A stretch of DNA of 6,785 bases. Source: Marinobacterium sp. xm-d-530. GTDB taxonomy: Bacteria > Pseudomonadota > Gammaproteobacteria > Pseudomonadales > Balneatricaceae. Both the position numbers and the translations under genes were made by a program. This document shows positions 6,321 through 6,785 of this stretch, in pieces; within the stretch, counting starts at the first letter, position 1; the number at the start of each line of letters is the position of its first letter. The notes beneath the pieces are model-generated. The model was not told where the DNA came from. It ran no database searches and saw only the letters and a list, made by a program, of their open reading frames with translations. The stretch covers positions 1 through 6,785 of the forward strand of contig CATEEE010000117.1 of the NCBI GenBank assembly GCA_949499045.1, in the 5' to 3' direction.

Positions 6321-6785
6321 ATGCAAACAAATAATTTGAAGGTCATTAGACCGCCAGAAAAAGAGAGTGATTTCCACCGTCATCCTGACCTTGGTTATGA
6401 GGAGCAGATTGATGAGGGCTTTATTCGCTTTTTGGAGCATGGTGCACCTCACCAGCTGATTCGCTGGCACTTTCACGAAGAGTACGAACTGCATTTGATC
6501 ACTGAAACCAAGGGCAAGGTCTTTGTTGGTGATTACATTGGTCACTTCCAACCTGGTCAGCTTGTCTTGACCGGGCCACACCTGCCTCATAACTGGATCT
6601 CAACGGAATACCCTAACGGCCAGGATCATGTTGAAGTCCGTGACAAGGTGTTGCAGTTCCGCCGCGAGCCGCTGTTGCGCAGTTCTGAATTAATTCCGGA
6701 AATGCGTTCATTAATGAATTTTCTTGATCGTGCGGCTAACGGTGTCGAATTCTATGGTATCAGCGCTCAAGTTGAATCGATGATG
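6321..6785 (+). CDS. mtlR: AraC-family polyol operon regulator, N-terminal part (runs off the right edge)
   Basis: The first 155 residues of a probable MtlR-type transcriptional activator. The visible part is the ligand-sensing cupin domain: HxH with a following glutamate (H50, H52, E56), G65, then the second motif around G74-HFQPG (75-79) and PHN (89-91). The segment from IRWHFHEEYELHLI (47-60) through GKVFVGDYIG (65-74) to LTGPHLPHNWIS (83-94) recalls Pseudomonas MtlR. The DNA-binding pair of helix-turn-helix motifs, normally in the C-terminal third, lies beyond the window, so the AraC assignment rests on this domain and on context. GAGG (6312-6315) sits five bases before ATG 6321. Only 23 bases separate it from dalD, with no terminator, so it is likely co-transcribed and would raise its own level on induction. 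It probably acts in the 450-721 region. Confidence 0.82.
   Translation, partial: MQTNNLKVIRPPEKESDFHRHPDLGYEEQIDEGFIRFLEHGAPHQLIRWHFHEEYELHLITETKGKVFVGDYIGHFQPGQLVLTGPHLPHNWISTEYPNGQDHVEVRDKVLQFRREPLLRSSELIPEMRSLMNFLDRAANGVEFYGISAQVESMM

Noticed and set aside
6303..6590. Minus-strand 95-codon frame under the regulator gene
   Set aside because: It lies opposite a cupin domain with clear family motifs; its translation shows no recognisable features.
1..6785. A new defence, mobile or otherwise undescribed system
   Set aside because: Every gene belongs to a known polyol transport and catabolism family, no gene is broken or out of place, and no array, transposase, integrase or attachment-like repeat was seen.

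Overview
This window looks like part of the chromosome of a marine gammaproteobacterium. It has moderate GC, A/T-rich intergenic DNA and Pseudomonas/Oceanospirillales-type polyol genes, and one strongly expressed-looking gene is rich in CTA leucine codons, a habit I associate with Vibrio/Oceanospirillales-like lineages. The exact genus cannot be read from the sequence. I see no mobile element, tRNA, rRNA, CRISPR array or phage gene.

Layout: positions 1-449 hold the start of a xylulokinase gene (xylB) on the minus strand, cut by the left edge. Positions 450-721 are a divergent control region with palindromes, an interrupted inverted repeat, direct repeats and a candidate promoter. From 722 to the right edge a plus-strand operon encodes a periplasmic polyol-binding protein (mtlE/smoE type), two inner-membrane permeases (mtlF, mtlG), an ABC ATPase (mtlK/smoK type), a polyol dehydrogenase that most resembles D-arabinitol 4-dehydrogenase (dalD), and the N-terminal part of an AraC-family regulator (mtlR type) cut by the right edge. 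Gaps inside the operon are 1 to 23 bases, except for 99 bases between the binding-protein and first permease genes. That gap carries two hairpins with GNRA-type tetraloops.

How it works together: the binding protein captures a sugar alcohol in the periplasm, MtlF/MtlG/MtlK import it using ATP, and the dehydrogenase oxidises it with NAD. If the substrate is D-arabinitol, the product is D-xylulose, which the divergent xylulokinase converts to D-xylulose 5-phosphate for the pentose phosphate pathway. The AraC-type protein is the likely polyol-responsive activator. No fructokinase is visible, though one could lie outside the window. The gene set therefore fits arabinitol better than mannitol or sorbitol, but transporters of this family are often broad.

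Assessment: this is a recognisable polyol catabolic operon, not a new kind of system. The parts most worth a second look are non-coding: the tandem hairpins with the weak ribosome-binding site after mtlE, and the repeat structures in the divergent control region.
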